From: Rhytidiadelphus loreus
Taxonomy: Eukaryota > Streptophyta > Bryopsida > Hypnales > Hylocomiaceae
Reading direction: 5' to 3'
Length of the DNA stretch: 64,000 nt
Assembly (NCBI GenBank): GCA_947034895.1
Contig: OX344762.1
Coordinates: 44,186,760 to 44,250,759 of the forward strand
Made by a program: the position numbers and the translations under genes. Shown piece by piece: positions 22,420 to 35,323 of this stretch; position 1 is the first letter of the stretch; each line of letters opens with the position of its first letter. The notes beneath the pieces were generated by a model. It did no database searches. It was not told the origin of the DNA and worked only from the letters and a program-made list of their open reading frames with translations.

Positions 22420-25363
22420 CCCAAAAGACAATAGTCTGTTGAATGGACAACTAAAAATCCGGGTAGCTTCGTATGAAGTCAATTTTGGATAGATGTTTCT
22501 GAAATTTGGACATAAGGTGCATACAATGAATACCTTTGTGTGAAAAAAAAACTCTAATTGGATGCCCAGGTGAAAACTTATGATGCTCAAAGTAGTGCAA
22601 ACATCTTGAGTAGCATAGAGCAGACAAAGTTTAGTGAAGAAAAAAAACATCCCCAAATTAGAATTCCAATCACATTGCACACATGATATACTTGGCAATT
22701 GACACAAAATAAAGGTCATGCATTTCTTGAATGTAGCAGTTCTCCAAAAAACATGTTATTAGCCACAATTGCAAACTCACACAAGGAAGAGGAAAAATGG
22801 TCGATGTACTAGTTGTCTTCTTGAGACTCAAATTAGAAGCAATAAAGAGTAGGTGACACAAAGTAGAGGCCAAAATTGCAATTTGTCATAACTACACACA
22901 CCTCAAACTACAAATTCAATGCAAATAGGCAAACATGAATACAAATGTGGAAATAAGGGTGCTCCTACTCCCAAGACTTTCACTTTCATTGCATTGTGAA
23001 AAGTGGTGGCAAAGAAGAGAGGGGGTGACTTGGCAAAGGGAGCACAAGGTGATTTGTTAAGGAAATTTATGGAAGGAGATTGGTTGGGAGAACAAGGGCT
23101 AGAAGAGGCATTTAGATGACTGAATGGACAAGGAAGAGAGCAAAATGCAAAGGACTTCTATCTTAGGAGTAAAATTTGTGAAGGTAAATGTAAACATTGT
23201 TGGTACACTTGAAGACAAAAATATATTGGATGGAACAACAAGAGTGACAATTCCTTACAAAGTGGAAAAGTAGTGGCACAAATCACGTATCATACAATCT
23301 TGAGTCCTTTGGTTTTACAAGAATAATTGGTTCCAAATACCATTGGAATTGCATGCCCATAATGCTTGGATTATTTGCATGGTTACTTTTATACATGGGC
23401 ACAAGAAGGCAACCTAATCACAAGTCATATTGGCATAAGAAAGGGTTCATATTTCATTGTCCAACTATCTCAAATAAACATGACTAGGGAGAGATTTGAG
23501 GTCTTGATGAGATACTTACACATTACCAGTTTGTAAACTTATGAGCAAGACAAAAATTTAATGGATTACAACAAAATGGGGCAAGTTCAATGGTTGCTAA
23601 ATGTTGTTAGAGACTCATGTAAGGAAGCTTGGTACTTAGGAAAATATGCAACAATAAATGTGATGATGATAAGGTACAAAGGCTCATATTGTCCTTCACA
23701 ACAATGTATGCCTAAAAAACCTCAAATTTGGGATATAAAGGTTTGGTGTTTAGTAGACTTTGTTTCCGAGTTTATTTTGAATTTTGAAATTTATTGTGGA
23801 AAATATATAGCAATAGAAGGAGAACTTGCAACTCGTGAATTCACATTAGTGCACGATGAAGTGTTAAATTTATTAGTGGACCACAAAAGAAAGGACCATG
23901 TTATAAAAATGGATAACTATTTCACTCCAATTCCATAAGTTGTGTTGTTTGGAAGGATAAGTGAGTGGTGCTTTTATTTTCTATGCATGTCCTTCCTATT
24001 CTATTTTTAGTGTAATTCCTATTGTCATTGTACCTCAAAAGAGTCGTATACAAGGAAGAGGATTCAAACTCTTCTCCGGTCCACTTGGAATATTCAACTC
24101 ACATGCATTGTGTAGATGTCACATACCAATTTTGTGCTTCATATTGGTCTTAGAACTAGTCCTACAAATGGTAGCATTGTTTTTTTTTTGTTTCTATTGG
24201 ACATAAAAATGGTGACTATGTTTGTCATATATGTTCATGAAAGCAAAAATGATGAAGAGCAGAGGAGGCCAATAATGCATCTCTAATTCTTTATAGAATT
24301 ATGCAAACCCCTTGTACGTGATTAGAGAGGACAAAATTGTGAGGAACCAATATGTTGTAATGGATATTATTACCCTTCATCCTCAAGTTTGAATGAAAAT
24401 TGTATGGTTTGCAATGATGGTGTGAGACAACCTCACACATTTTGCCAAAATTGCAATGGCAAATATATGTGTAGTCTTAGGAGATGTTTTGAAAGATATC
24501 ATGACAATCTTCATCCTCAAAGAAAGAAAAATATGAATGGTTTCTTATTTTTTAGTCTTTTGTATTCAATATTTTTTAGAAGGCAGTATTAGCCATTTGT
24601 AATGAATTTTTTATTTTTATCAACTAGCAAGTTGTTCAAATCTCTAAAACATACAAGTATGGTGATTTATCATTGAAGCGTAGGACTAATACATGTGTTT
24701 TTTCTTTACTGAACATGGTGGCATTTAGTCACTAGTAGGAACTCAAGCCAATCTTTCTTTTTAACTTGTTTTATTCATGAAAGGGACTTAAAGACAATGG
24801 ATAGTGGCAAAGGTTGAATTAGCATAAGTTTGTGTTTTTTAGGAACTCTTTTGTCAAAAAATTATACTTATAGAAGACATGGAATTATATCATTTCACCA
24901 TTTGGATTTGTAAAAAACAAATTTATGTCTATGCAAGAAATTTCTAAAAATTGGATATTGTGTAGTTGTTTTCTTTGACCGCCTTGTATTGTAGGTTGAT
25001 TGAGAGTAAGTTAGACATCTCAGTTGCATCTGGAATTTTGCATGATTGAACCTAACATTATAGATTTTTAAATTCTCCAAATCATCATATTTGTGTAGAG
25101 CAAAAATATTCAACCAAGGAGGCTTGAAGTTTGTTGTCCTTGTCCAGCAAGGCCAAACAAAACTTTGGGGGGAACTTTAGATGTTGTAATCTTTCAATCC
25201 ACGTAGTCAAATGGTCTAAAGTTTTTTCCACACATTTTTTAACTTGTTTAATACAGTTTTATGTGGTTGAAATTCCAAAAGAAAATTTTGGATTTTGGAT
25301 TTTGAACAATGCATTAAAGATTAGCAATTTTGAACTTCTAAAACACCCTCCATCCTTTAAGGG
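22420..25363 (+). mobile_element. piggyBac-like element carrying a broken transposase, about 2.9 kb
   Basis: The right end is clear: CATCCTTTAAGGG followed by TTAA at 25364-25367. The left end is placed at CCCAAAAGACAATAG because the next 70 bp align with the left ends at 6529 and, in reverse, at about 38478. The shared block ends ATGAAGTCAATTTTGGAT. The flanking TTAA on the left has mutated to GTATA. The span of about 2.94 kb fits a full-length piggyBac element. The transposase relic lies inside in the expected orientation. This copy is the likely relative of whatever mobilised the small TTAA elements in the window. The left boundary is less certain than the right. Confidence 0.6.
23380..24525 (+). 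pseudogene. piggyBac-like transposase (DDE_Tnp_1_7), degenerate
   Basis: Recognisable pieces occur in the family's order but in several frames. First comes LLYMGTRRQPNHKSYW (about 23383-23430), then MTRERFEVLMRYLHIT (23480-23527). A longer open piece at 23561-23938 includes MMIRYKGSYC, MPKKPQIWDIKVWCLVD, FEIYCGK and MDNYFTPIP. Next is LDIKMVTMFVIYVHESK (24197-24247) and then EEQRR. Last is a C-terminal cysteine-rich module at 24389-24520 with CMVC, CQNC, C and CFERYH. The first catalytic Asp, normally in a (T/S)IDE(M/S)M context, is replaced: the codons at 23657-23662 read Asn-Val. The second Asp (MDNYF) remains, and the region of the third is lost. Stops and frameshifts separate the pieces, so no active enzyme is expected. 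In an intact relative this protein would excise and insert the element at TTAA. Confidence 0.85.
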
Positions 25364-25367
25364 TTAA

Positions 25368-26640
25368 TATTTGAATTTTTTTTTTTTTTAATTGGAAAAT
25401 TCCTAAGGAAAAAAACCCCATCCAATGCACAATTAATTTGGGTTTGTTTTTTGCAAATTTGGTTTTAAATTCTATTGATAAATATTGGTAAGTATAGTGG
25501 TACATTGAACCCCATAGATGTGAAATATGGGTCATAGTTTATAGTGTTTCCTTAAAGTCATTACTCAGCTACTCTTTTAAATCACACTGTAATTGCAATT
25601 TTGGAAACTTAGACTATTCCCTCATCCTAATGAGAGCAACTTACAATGTGAATTCTTGTTTTGAGCTACTTTGAATCAATGGTTCATAAGTTATACTTGA
25701 AAACAAGTCGAATACCCAATGTGACATAGAATAGTAGAAGCATTTTTTGCAACTCCCCATGTGAATTAATTAGCATAGTAGACTAGTAATGTCACTGTGT
25801 TTTATAATCACAATGGCACCTTGATATTCATTGTATGTAGTTTGTGATGAGAAGGATGAAATTGTTGTTTCAAGCATACAAACAAGTCTAATTCAAGTTG
25901 CAAAAGAAATATCTTGATTTGATAACATCTCATTGCATTTTTCTAATGTAGAATCAACAAAACAAATTTAAGATCAACAAAGTGAACGAAATCCTAGAAT
26001 AATAACATTAGCACAAAATAAAAGAGAAATAATAGGATAGCATTTTTAGCTTTGCTTTGCAATTCACCACTAGATTGTACGGCTAGTGTTTTTGAGCACA
26101 AAGTTTCATATGCTTAAAAACACCTCTCAAAGCTGACTTTTTTTTAAACTAAGTTTATTGGGAATATTTTAGACCAAGAGATTTTTCCAAATATACTTAT
26201 GTTTGTATGTGGCTACAAAAAAAAAGGGATATATGATTGTATGTAAACATGTTGTGGAAAATATTAAAGTAGTTGTAAATAAAAATGAACCAAATGAAGG
26301 TTTGCCTACCTTTACATGAGGCAATTTTAGTATCTTAATCCTTTAAATTATTAAGATTATTAAAATGGCCAAGGAAATGACAAACTATTATTTATACATT
26401 TATTGAAGCCCCAATCATTAGGAAAATTTTGAACCCTTGGAAAGCCTGTTACGATTTCATTTTTGGCACCCTCGTAGTGCAAATACAGACCATTAAATTC
26501 ATTTAATTTTAATTAATTTTTAAAATATTAAAAATATTGATAGTTTGATTTGGCACTGACATGGCGCAGATGTGACACAAGTAGTGCCACGTTGGATTTT
26601 GTAGAATAAATTTAAAAACTGCTATTTCTCACTGTAAATA
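25368..26640. other. AT-rich intergenic DNA
   Basis: No gene, element terminus or array that I can support. A poly-T run follows directly after the piggyBac-like right end. Confidence 0.5.
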
Positions 26641-26655
26641 CACCGACCCCCCCTA

Positions 26656-27220
26656 AGGTAACAGGCTCAGAAACCGTTCATTTAAGACCTGGTCAACCTT
26701 TTTCATGTAGTTTTTTAGATGTAAGTATTTTTTATTCATTTTTCAGTCAAAGAGAAGAAGATGGGGAATCTAACACAAGTCGTTTTGTAATTTTTGGAGC
26801 TTTTATAAATTACTTATGAATTTTCAAATGGAAAGTGGCATAGGGTCCTAATTGTGATTGGTAGGCCTTGAAAATCTGCTCATACTTAGTTTGGAAAAAA
26901 ATCAGACTTTGTTCAAAAACTAACATTTTAACGTATAAAAAGTAGGGAAGATGGTCTCTAGAAGCGACCGTTTCTAAATCTGAAATGAATGCTTGAATAA
27001 AACATTATTTCAGATTTTTTTGACATTAATAAGAAGGTAGTTGGACTACAAAATATTATTTTGAATGAAAATTAAAAACAACTATCTACATGATTAGGAA
27101 TGAACCCATTGTGACTTTAAAACCGTCCATCCAAGGACTGTAAACCAAACTTTATCATACTTTGAAGTAACCACAAGTCCATTTTACTAATATCAAGGAT
27201 CCATTTCAGAGCCCCCTACT
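26656..27220 (+). mobile_element. Inverted-repeat element of the AGGTAGGAGGCTC family
   Basis: The left end reads AGGTAACAGGCTCAGAAACC and the right end CCATTTCAGAGCCCCCTACT, imperfect inverted repeats of each other. The interior block near 26770-26830 (GGAATCTAACACAAGTCG, then AATTACTTATGAATTTTCAAA) is shared with 29.2 kb, and in reverse with 42.0 kb. It is non-coding. The superfamily is not assignable because no target duplication is clear. Confidence 0.55.
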
Positions 27221-28979
27221 GAGCGGTTCAAAATGCCTGAACTGTTCTCGAGCCCTCTCCTATAACACTCGTGGCCTTCTTGAAGGCTGAAATTTCTTGT
27301 AATGCTCCAACTTTTGTCACTTTAGGAAAAAATCAAGGTAAAAGTGAACCAACATTGTTCCTTGTCATTATTCCTTGTCGTTATTTTGGTTGGTTTACAT
27401 AAAATCTAGTTACAATATTAGTGTAAATATCTCTTTTACAAATTTTGGCATCAAACCCTTGGCACTGAACTCTCTAAAATCTAAATTTTGGAATTTGTTT
27501 GAGATTTTTATTGAAAGGAAAGATGTACTTATGCACATTTCCATAATATGGACAGAATTGAAAATTTGAGAATCCATCAGTGAAGATTTTCAATCAATTA
27601 TTCAACGTGAATGTAAAATCATGAATTTTAATTTTTTAAATTCACTAAAAGATAGAATCTTGATTTCTTTTTAGTTTTGGAATTTAATATGTTTGATTGG
27701 GACTGCGTAAGAATTTGTCTACTCGTCTATTTTTGAGAGATTCAAAAGTTTGAGAGAAACTAGGTGCAAGTAGAATCACAACATTCTAATAAAAGAAATG
27801 AATTTTTTGTACTTTTTCAAATTTTCTTGGAACTAATAAATTGGTAAAGTGTGGGCAATAACTTAGACCCATGCTAAACCACATTTTGTCGTGTCCCCTT
27901 GCCTCCCCAAATGTATTGTTATGTTGCTAAAGGGTTGCTAAGATTGTAGTAATGGGTGTGGGTGATTGACGCAAATGGGAGGGTCCAGTAGATGTCCGTG
28001 AGAACTAGGTGACTTTACAACATTGGGTTGTTCTATTAGGATGACAACTTATTTCCAACCACTTAAGCAATTCAACCTATATATGGCATAGGGAAAGTCA
28101 AATAAAAAAGTTTCATGTGTAGATAAATAGATTTTAGAAGGATAATTTTTGACATTTTTTCCCTCAAAAACATAATTATCATGAAATTCTTTTTTATAAA
28201 TATTCTATTTGTCCCATTTTCAATCTGTAGGCAAACCAATTTTCAAACATAGACTGCTCATGAAACCGATAGAGGTGATCATTGTGGCTTTCAATGTGCA
28301 TGTCATGATCATTTTAAGCTTTCAATGTACACCTCCCAGACATTTCTACTGCTCTTGTAGGCCATGCTGTACTTGAGCTGTCACCTACAATACTGCTGAT
28401 CAGAAATGGAAAAGCCTAAGCTTTGAGAATGGAGTGACAGTAAGGACATGGGTCGACTCCTTCACCTTAGAATTTTTTTTTCCTGTCAATGCACTTGTGT
28501 GGGTAGGTGGTTTCCTCATACTCTAAACTACTGTATCTGTAAAACATTTTTCACATGTCGAAATGCAGTCAGAGGTGGAGTGATTTGCACATTATTTTTT
28601 TACCTCCAGGGCTCCAGTTTGCAACTCCATAACTGAGTTATGCATAAATCCGCTGGCAGACAGCAAGACTGAACACAATACATCATGATGTTCGCTTGCA
28701 ATTCACGTTGAAAAGAGCAGCAGCTGGTTGAGTCCAAATAAGTTATGCTCACTATTCAAAAGTCCATCAGTTCTCTTTGCGAGAGAGTGTGTGTGTGTGT
28801 GTGAACTGTATAACAATCATCCCTGCCATGGTCGATTAACATAGCTCAGTCATTTGAGACACGTGCCACCAATTGAATGCGCGCTACAAGTTCATGACTT
28901 CATGTGAAGTGTAGTCACCATAAAGCATACAACATTTATTGGCTGTGGATTGAAGGCCGATGAGGAGGAGGCCACCAAG
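27221..28979. other. Intergenic DNA; GC-richer patch at 28.3-28.9 kb
   Basis: No gene is supported. Between about 28240 and 28920 the composition is more balanced and includes a short GTGTGTGTGT run near 28784-28802. This could be the remains of a gene or promoter, but no exon is convincing. Confidence 0.4.
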
Positions 28980-29143
28980 CAACCAAAAAACTACACTTGG
29001 TGAGAAAGTTTGAGTAGCTAAGGTAGGAGGTCCACAATGCACTCATTTTATCATTTAAGAGCAACCAAAAAACTACTCTCACTGAGAAATTTTGAGTACC
29101 TAAGGTAGGAGGTCCACAAAGCATGCATTTAATCATTTAAGAG
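28980..29143. repeat. Tandem duplication of about 81 bp
   Basis: Two adjacent copies begin AACCAAAAAACTAC and contain CTAAGGTAGGAGGTCCACAA followed by ATCATTTAAGAGC. The AAGGTAGGAGG core matches the terminus of the inverted-repeat elements at 26.7 and 41.8 kb, so this may be a duplicated element end. Confidence 0.7.
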
Positions 29144-29189
29144 CTGAAAGCTGAATTGGGGAGGTGAAACTTCTTGAAATTGATTTTTC

Positions 29190-29295
29190 AGTAAATTTTC
29201 TCTCAAAGACAAATGGAATTGGCATCTAACCCAAGTCGTTTCATATTTTTTGGAGCTTTGTAGAATTAGTTATAAAATTTTGAAGTGGAAATCAC
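29190..29295 (+). repeat. Copy of the CTAACACAAGTCG dispersed core
   Basis: Shares the block containing CATCTAACCCAAGTCGTTTC and the following TTTTTTGGAGCTTTGTAGAAT stretch with 26.77-26.86 kb (same strand) and with about 42.0-42.1 kb (reverse complement). It is part of a dispersed non-coding repeat family. Confidence 0.55.
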
Positions 29296-29300
29296 ATAAA

Positions 29301-30027
29301 GCTCTAAATTTGCCCACCTCCTCAAATGTATAGTGGGGTACAATTCATTTATGAGTTTTTCAGTTGGTTTTCACTAGAAAGTGTAGCAACTTTAGAAAGC
29401 TTTAGCATGCTAAAAAATGAACCGATTTTGAAACCGCAAATTGCCTTGGAATTGCAATGAAGTGCACTTCAACTTGATAACAATTAGTGAATAATGAATA
29501 ACTTAAAATCATATGACAATTTGGATTCCTTTTATACACTATCTACCATTTCATAGAGAACCTTTGGAGGATAGTCAAAGATTTTTTGCATTTGGGTGAA
29601 GAACAAGCAAAAAATCATACAAGAAATTAAAGCGGTATGGGAATAAGTATCTCTAAAGCAATTGTGAAGATTCATTTTTTATATGTATCATTGAATACAA
29701 GTTGTAATTTTCACAAATGTTGGCAACACTAGATAGTACATAGTGTATAGAAAACATCAAAATCTTTGTATGATTTTCAATTGCATATGTGTGTTTATAA
29801 TGATGATAAAATAGACTATAGTGTGATTCCAACGAAATTTGAAATTTGAAATTCCGTTTATTTCTGAGTGTACACAAACTTCTCAAAGTTCTCCTAATAT
29901 CAGGATGATCCAAAAATTCAAAAATGGACTATCCCCCATTGTACAATGTTTGTACATAGTTGATACAACAAAAAAAAACATGTACAAATAGTGTATAATA
30001 TTTGAGGAGGTGGGCAATTTTAGAGCT
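29301..30027. mobile_element. Inverted-repeat element, 727 bp
   Basis: Near-identical inverted ends: GCTCTAAATTTGCCCACCTC at the left and GAGGTGGGCAATTTTAGAGC at the right, continuing inward with CTCAAAT/ATTTGAG. The interior is AT-rich without a recognisable gene. The exact outer limits and target duplication are unclear. Confidence 0.65.
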
Positions 30028-31646
30028 CGAGTGCTTCAAGAACTTCTTACCTTAGGTTCTCATGTTAGTAATGTGCACTATTTATTCACAATGAAAGTTG
30101 AGTCTCGATTGATCCGGAATTACCTAAAACTACCCCGGATAATAGGGCACGTGGTAGGGACTTATGATTGAATCCTCGTGGTTCCTAATTCAACTGCCCT
30201 TGCGACCTTATTTGTTAAAGAGGCTTGTTCTTCCTCTTGTGTTTTGACATGGATACTGAAGGTGTGTAATTCCCAAAAAAATTCAAGTTGGGTTGCCTTG
30301 GATGTTGAGTCATGTCAATCCTCTTGCAACCCTTAAAGAGTTATATGTTTCCCAAAAAAATTGAGTCTCTATCCTTAACTTAGAATATTCAATATCTATA
30401 CTATAGCTACAATTATACAATATGAAATTAATTATAATGCCTAAGTTAGCATTGTGGAGAATCTTTTTATAACATAAGCTAGTTGTTTTTAGTTGAGAGC
30501 ACCTTTGCTAGTGTTAATGATGGAACGATTTGGACATGTTGTTCTCTACAATGATGCCAACCAAAGTGCATATATGAAATAAAATTAGAAAAGTAATTAT
30601 ATTCCTAATCATTCTTTGAAGCTATGTAGAATTTACGGAAGTAACTACTATAGGATCTTGAAGTGCCTCTTTAAACATCAAAATCATGCATTTACAAACC
30701 CAATGTTAAGATAGAGAGAGAAATCCTAAAGTATTGGTGTAAATGAGAGTTCTATTTACTCAAGATCTCATAATTGACTTTGAAAAGTTTGCACATTCAA
30801 GTGATACTTGTGCTACATAAGGTAAACCAGCCCATTGTAGTCAGAATAAAGAGTTTGACATCATGTGGTTAATGAAAATTTTCAATTTGTTTATCATAGT
30901 GGTACAAGTGTAAGAAACAGTGAGAGCAATTGAAATTATGTTTTTTTTGACAAAGTATGAATTTACTATGAATTTTTGAAGTGTTCAATGCATCTTTGCC
31001 CATAAGAGTTTGTAGACTACCTTAAAACCAACAAAATCCAAATTCATCGTGCTCATTTGGCTCACCTAAAGTAGTCAAAGTCTTTTCTAACATGGAAGGC
31101 CTAAAAAGTCAATTCTCACAATGAATTCTCACCGAAAAATTGAAAGTTCCTAATGCAGTCACTAACTACTTCATTACTATCATGTAAGACATGCATTGAA
31201 TCCAAAAATTGAAAAAATTGAAAAAACCCATGATGGGATCGTTTGATAGATGTCCGCAATGGGTCATTTGACCACAATAGGCTGGTTACCTTACCTTCAA
31301 TCCAAGGGACGTTTGGCATCTATTTTTGGAAATATTTAAGCCCACAGTTGCTACTCAAGTATGATAGCAAAGATTTTGACTAAAAAATTCATGAAAATCA
31401 GATGCTTTTGTGTTCTCTAGGAATTTTTGAAATTAGTTGAAACTTGAAGTTGTCCACACATGGATCAATTTTTCAGATTTAGATTTGTTGAAGTGATTGA
31501 GCTAGAATTGCTATTATGGAATGCAGGTCCTGATCTAAAAGTTATCGCTGCGTAAATGCAAATTATCATGAGAGAAAGAAGAAAAAAAATTCAAACCACA
31601 GTGCTCATATACTAGATAGAACTTACCAATCATTGCACAGACTAAA
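30028..31646. other. AT-rich intergenic DNA
   Basis: No gene is supported. A stretch at about 30130-30190 has a weak tRNA-derived SINE look (GGGCACGTGGTAGGGAC followed by GATTGAATCC), but it lacks a convincing overall structure. Confidence 0.4.
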
Positions 31647-31925
31647 TTCAAATCCTTCTTCACATAAATATAGAAACTTGCATATTTTGAAACTTGGCAT
31701 GACTATTAAATCTGATGTTAAGATTCGCCTTCAAAAAATAGAATGCAAAAAAAATATTCCTACAAAATTTTATTGTGATGAAATTGAAATTTAGTTAAAA
31801 AATTCTTGCAACCCTTTGCCGCACAGTTTGGTCATAGGGAAGTGATACAAAATTTTGTTTCCACCACAATTGAATTGGTAGTTAAATTGTACGGTTATTG
31901 TTTGGTAAATGGCAACGGTGGTTGT
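31647..31925 (+). repeat. Second copy of the 5113-5410 repeat
   Basis: Aligns by eye along its length with 5113-5410 in the same orientation, with shared blocks ATTCAAATCCTTCT(C/T)CACATAAAT and CACAATTGAATTGGTAGTT. Neither copy encodes a recognisable protein. Confidence 0.65.
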
Positions 31926-32278
31926 CCAGTTTTGGGAGGCCAGGAAGGATTGACCGAAGTATTGCCCCATCAAAAGATAAATGTAAAAATTGCCCCCTAT
32001 TTTGTGCCACTTAAATTTTGCATTTTTTCATGACTCCTCGGTAATTTAGGGCCTCTGATTGCAAATATGAATTCAGAATTTGCAAATTTTTATCAAGTGC
32101 AGAAAATAAAAAATTTCAGTGTTTTCTGCTGGGACAAAACATAGGGCAATACATGGGTCAATCTCCGTGTCCGTTTTTTGGATGTGTGCAGGTACTGTAA
32201 TGGCAGGTTCAGTCTACATCGTATGTAACCTTCTGAAAAAAAAATTTACAAGAAAAAATGAAAAAAAATGATGGAAGA

Positions 32279-32665
32279 ATCAAACATCCAATACTGGATG
32301 AGGTTGGATGAGTTGGATGAAGCTCAATGATGTTGGATGATAACCCTTGGATGATGTTGGATGATATTAGATGATAATCCTTACATAATGTTGGATGATA
32401 ACCTTTGGATGATGTTGGATGATGTTGGATGATGTTAGATGATAATCCTTATATAATGTTGGATGATGTTGGATGATGTTAGATGATAACCCTTACATAA
32501 TGTTGGATGATAACCTTTGGATGATGTTGGATGATGCTAGATGTAACCCTTACATGATGTTGGATGATAACCCTTATATGATATTGGATGAAATTAGATG
32601 GTGTTGAATGAAGTTGGATGAGTTGGATGAGTTGGATGAAGTTGGATGATGTTGGATGATAAACC
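32279..32665. repeat. Minisatellite of GATGTTGGATGAT-type units
   Basis: Dozens of degenerate short units built on TTGGATGAT and GATGTTGGATGATAACC. A longer higher-order unit containing CCTTACATAATGTTGGATGA recurs three to four times. It is non-coding on the plus strand. Open frames on the minus strand are repeat artefacts. Confidence 0.9.
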
Positions 32666-34410
32666 CTTGCAAGCAACTAAAGTGCTTGCTTATTGTATTT
32701 GCAGTTGGCTAAGCTGCTCAAGTGCCTTTTTTTTTTCTCTTCTTTTTGTGTAACCCACCAGCAGACCAAGTGGGTGGGTTTCCATGGGTTGATTCAGTCT
32801 TTTCAATTATACGGCATACCTTACATTGATACACTCAGGTGGCCCTGGAAGGGAGTACTCAGTGCAAGGGAACGTGGATGATACAAATGATGGTCACTAC
32901 AGCTAGACTACCACCTGTAGTATACCCTACATGGAGTCAGTATTATCAGTCATACTCATGCTTGCATTCACAAGTCCCTTGCTTGGAGCAGCCCCTTCCA
33001 CACGGGCCATGGATTTTTTATTTATTTTTGGGGGGGGGAGAGAACCCGCCTCAAGGCCATTATTAAGTTTACCACCCAAATTATTATTAGATTGCCACCC
33101 TCGTGTGTAATGGTGTTAGTGTGTGAGCCCAAGAATGCAAACTTATGAACATTGAGCCTACAATATAGGTACCTATAATACGGATACCGTACATTATAGA
33201 TGGTGTTTATATCACAAACACTCATAATATGGGTATTTATAACATATACGTCCTATAATCATAGGTGTGTAGTATTCTAAGCTCATAGGCTAACACTCCT
33301 ATGTTCACATAGTAGCAACCTTCCCTTTATGTACATACCCGGGGGGCGGGACGGATTTTTTCCGAAAATGTAATCCATTGGTACATAATGGTGGAATTGA
33401 GATGGAGGCAGTAGAAGTAAGTTTGTTCACCTTAACATATGGTAATTTACAATCATTTGAATAGATATTTGAATTGATGGTTCCTATTACTGAATTTGAG
33501 TATATATTTTTTGGGGGTGAATGTTGTTTGTAGTCAAAAGGGGATTCCAGTCAAGGGCTTGATCATTGTTCATTTGAGTTGTGTGGTTAGATCCTTTCTA
33601 CACTTCACTCTTGTTGTCCAACCTTGTGGAAGCCTAGCAAAATCAACGTTAGGCTTGCATGAATAGAAGTTGTATATTTTTGGCAAAAGTCTATAGGGTT
33701 TGGTTTTAAAAACATGTCAAATTAGATGCAATCATGCATTATTTGCAAAAGACTACATGCTCACTTCTTGCACTCTAAATTCCTTTTTCTCACAATTTCT
33801 TACATTTCGTCCCTTATTGTATTACAAAAATCTAAGGAGTTGATGTGCTAAGGCCTTCTTGTACTATAGGTGAGAAGGTGCAGAGAGCAAATTTTTAACC
33901 AATAGGAATTAGTTTTTACAATTGAAAAGATGAAAATATGCCACTTTGCATTCAAAAATTTCCAATCCAAAATACTTAAGGAAAAGCAAATGGTGTAGAC
34001 AATACCTTCCTTCTTTATGGCAACAAAGTGCACAAATTTTAAGTCCTACAAAATATGTATGAAGTCTAGCAAGAAAGGTTAGTCTAATGCAAATTCTAGG
34101 GGATATTTGGATTGAAATATTTAAAGCCAATTTTTGGCAAAAAAAATTCATGTTTTAGGTTGTTCCATTTTAGAATATATTATTAATAGTGTAGACAAAC
34201 CACTTTGTATCCTCCTTTGAATAACACTACCTTTGAAGGTTGGCCTTTCAAAGACATGCTATAGACCTCGAGAGATTTGTTCTAGAGACTCTCAATCTAG
34301 ATGTAACTAGTTCCTAAGTTGAATACTTATTCCATATTAAATCTATTTTTCACAATCTCAAATATTTTAGGAAATTTACATTAAAACTTAATAATTTTGA
34401 AAAGTAATAA
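32666..34410. other. Intergenic DNA
   Basis: No gene is supported. It contains a nine-base G run near 33031-33039 and a short GC-rich patch near 33340-33365. I see no element termini. Confidence 0.45.
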
Positions 34411-35323
34411 CCCCTAAAGTCCCAAGTTTCCCCTTGAGGTACATTTGAAGATTTGGACAAGTTTGTAAGATTTGTAAGATTTGATCTCAATTTCTGGCTA
34501 ATTTTTTAATTTTTTTTTGAAGATAGAATAATACATTAGCTTTCTAGGAATATAATTTGTATTTCAATTGGTGCCTAGAAGAAAAAGTTACAACACCCTA
34601 AGCCCCCAAAGTAGTTATTGGCAACAAAAATTCTATAAAAATTTGAAATAAATTGTTTGTTTGTTTATTATAGATTGTATTTTGTCTATATGGAAAGCTT
34701 TGATTTGTTCCATTTGAATTAGTGATGTGAAATTTATGGAACTTCTTACTTTGTAGGCAATCATTGCATCTTCTTCAAAAAAATAACATATTGAATTTAC
34801 TTCTTAACTCAATTTTCAAAAATAGAAGTTCCACAAGGTTCAATTTGTTTTCTAGAACAATCTCAACATTGGGATTAGTGTATTTTAGTTTCATCTTAGA
34901 GCTATTAAAAATTAAATTTTTCTATCTATCTCATACATGTTTCTACTTAACAATTTTTTAATATAAAAAATAAAGTTTTCTTTTTAAGGTTTTTCCTGAG
35001 ACTCTCAACTCAATTCTTCAACATGAAAAATTTAGATTCAAAATATATACTACAAAAATCCATGTTTAAGAAGATTCAAAGTCATATAATCTAGTCAAGC
35101 AAGGTGGAAAAAATTGTTTTCTTTACTTTCAAAGCAAAATATCTTACAATCTATGCGGTCAAAGTTTTTGAAATTTCTTCTATACATTTTTGTACTAGTC
35201 TTGTATAAGATCATATGATTTGATATCAAATAAAAACATTTCAAAAACTTCTTTGTTCTTCATAATAGAAATGGCAATTTTCAGTGAGTTTTGATGAAAA
35301 CTGAATGACCTTGGGGACTTTAG
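34411..35323 (+). mobile_element. piggyBac-like TTAA MITE, decayed ends
   Basis: Starts CCCCTAAAGTCCCAAG after AATAA and ends near CTTGGGGACTTTAG. The TTAA targets have decayed. The interior aligns with the best copy at 3994-4921 over much of its length, including AAAGCTTTGATT, GCATCTTCTT and CTCAACATTGGGATTAGTG. The size of about 0.91 kb matches sister copies. It is non-coding. Confidence 0.65.

Noticed and set aside
30120..30200. tRNA-derived SINE-like block
   Set aside because: The A-box and B-box resemblance is weak, and no tail or flanking duplication is visible.
32279..32676. CRISPR-like array
   Set aside because: The units are short, degenerate and contiguous without unique spacers; this is a minisatellite in a eukaryotic genome.
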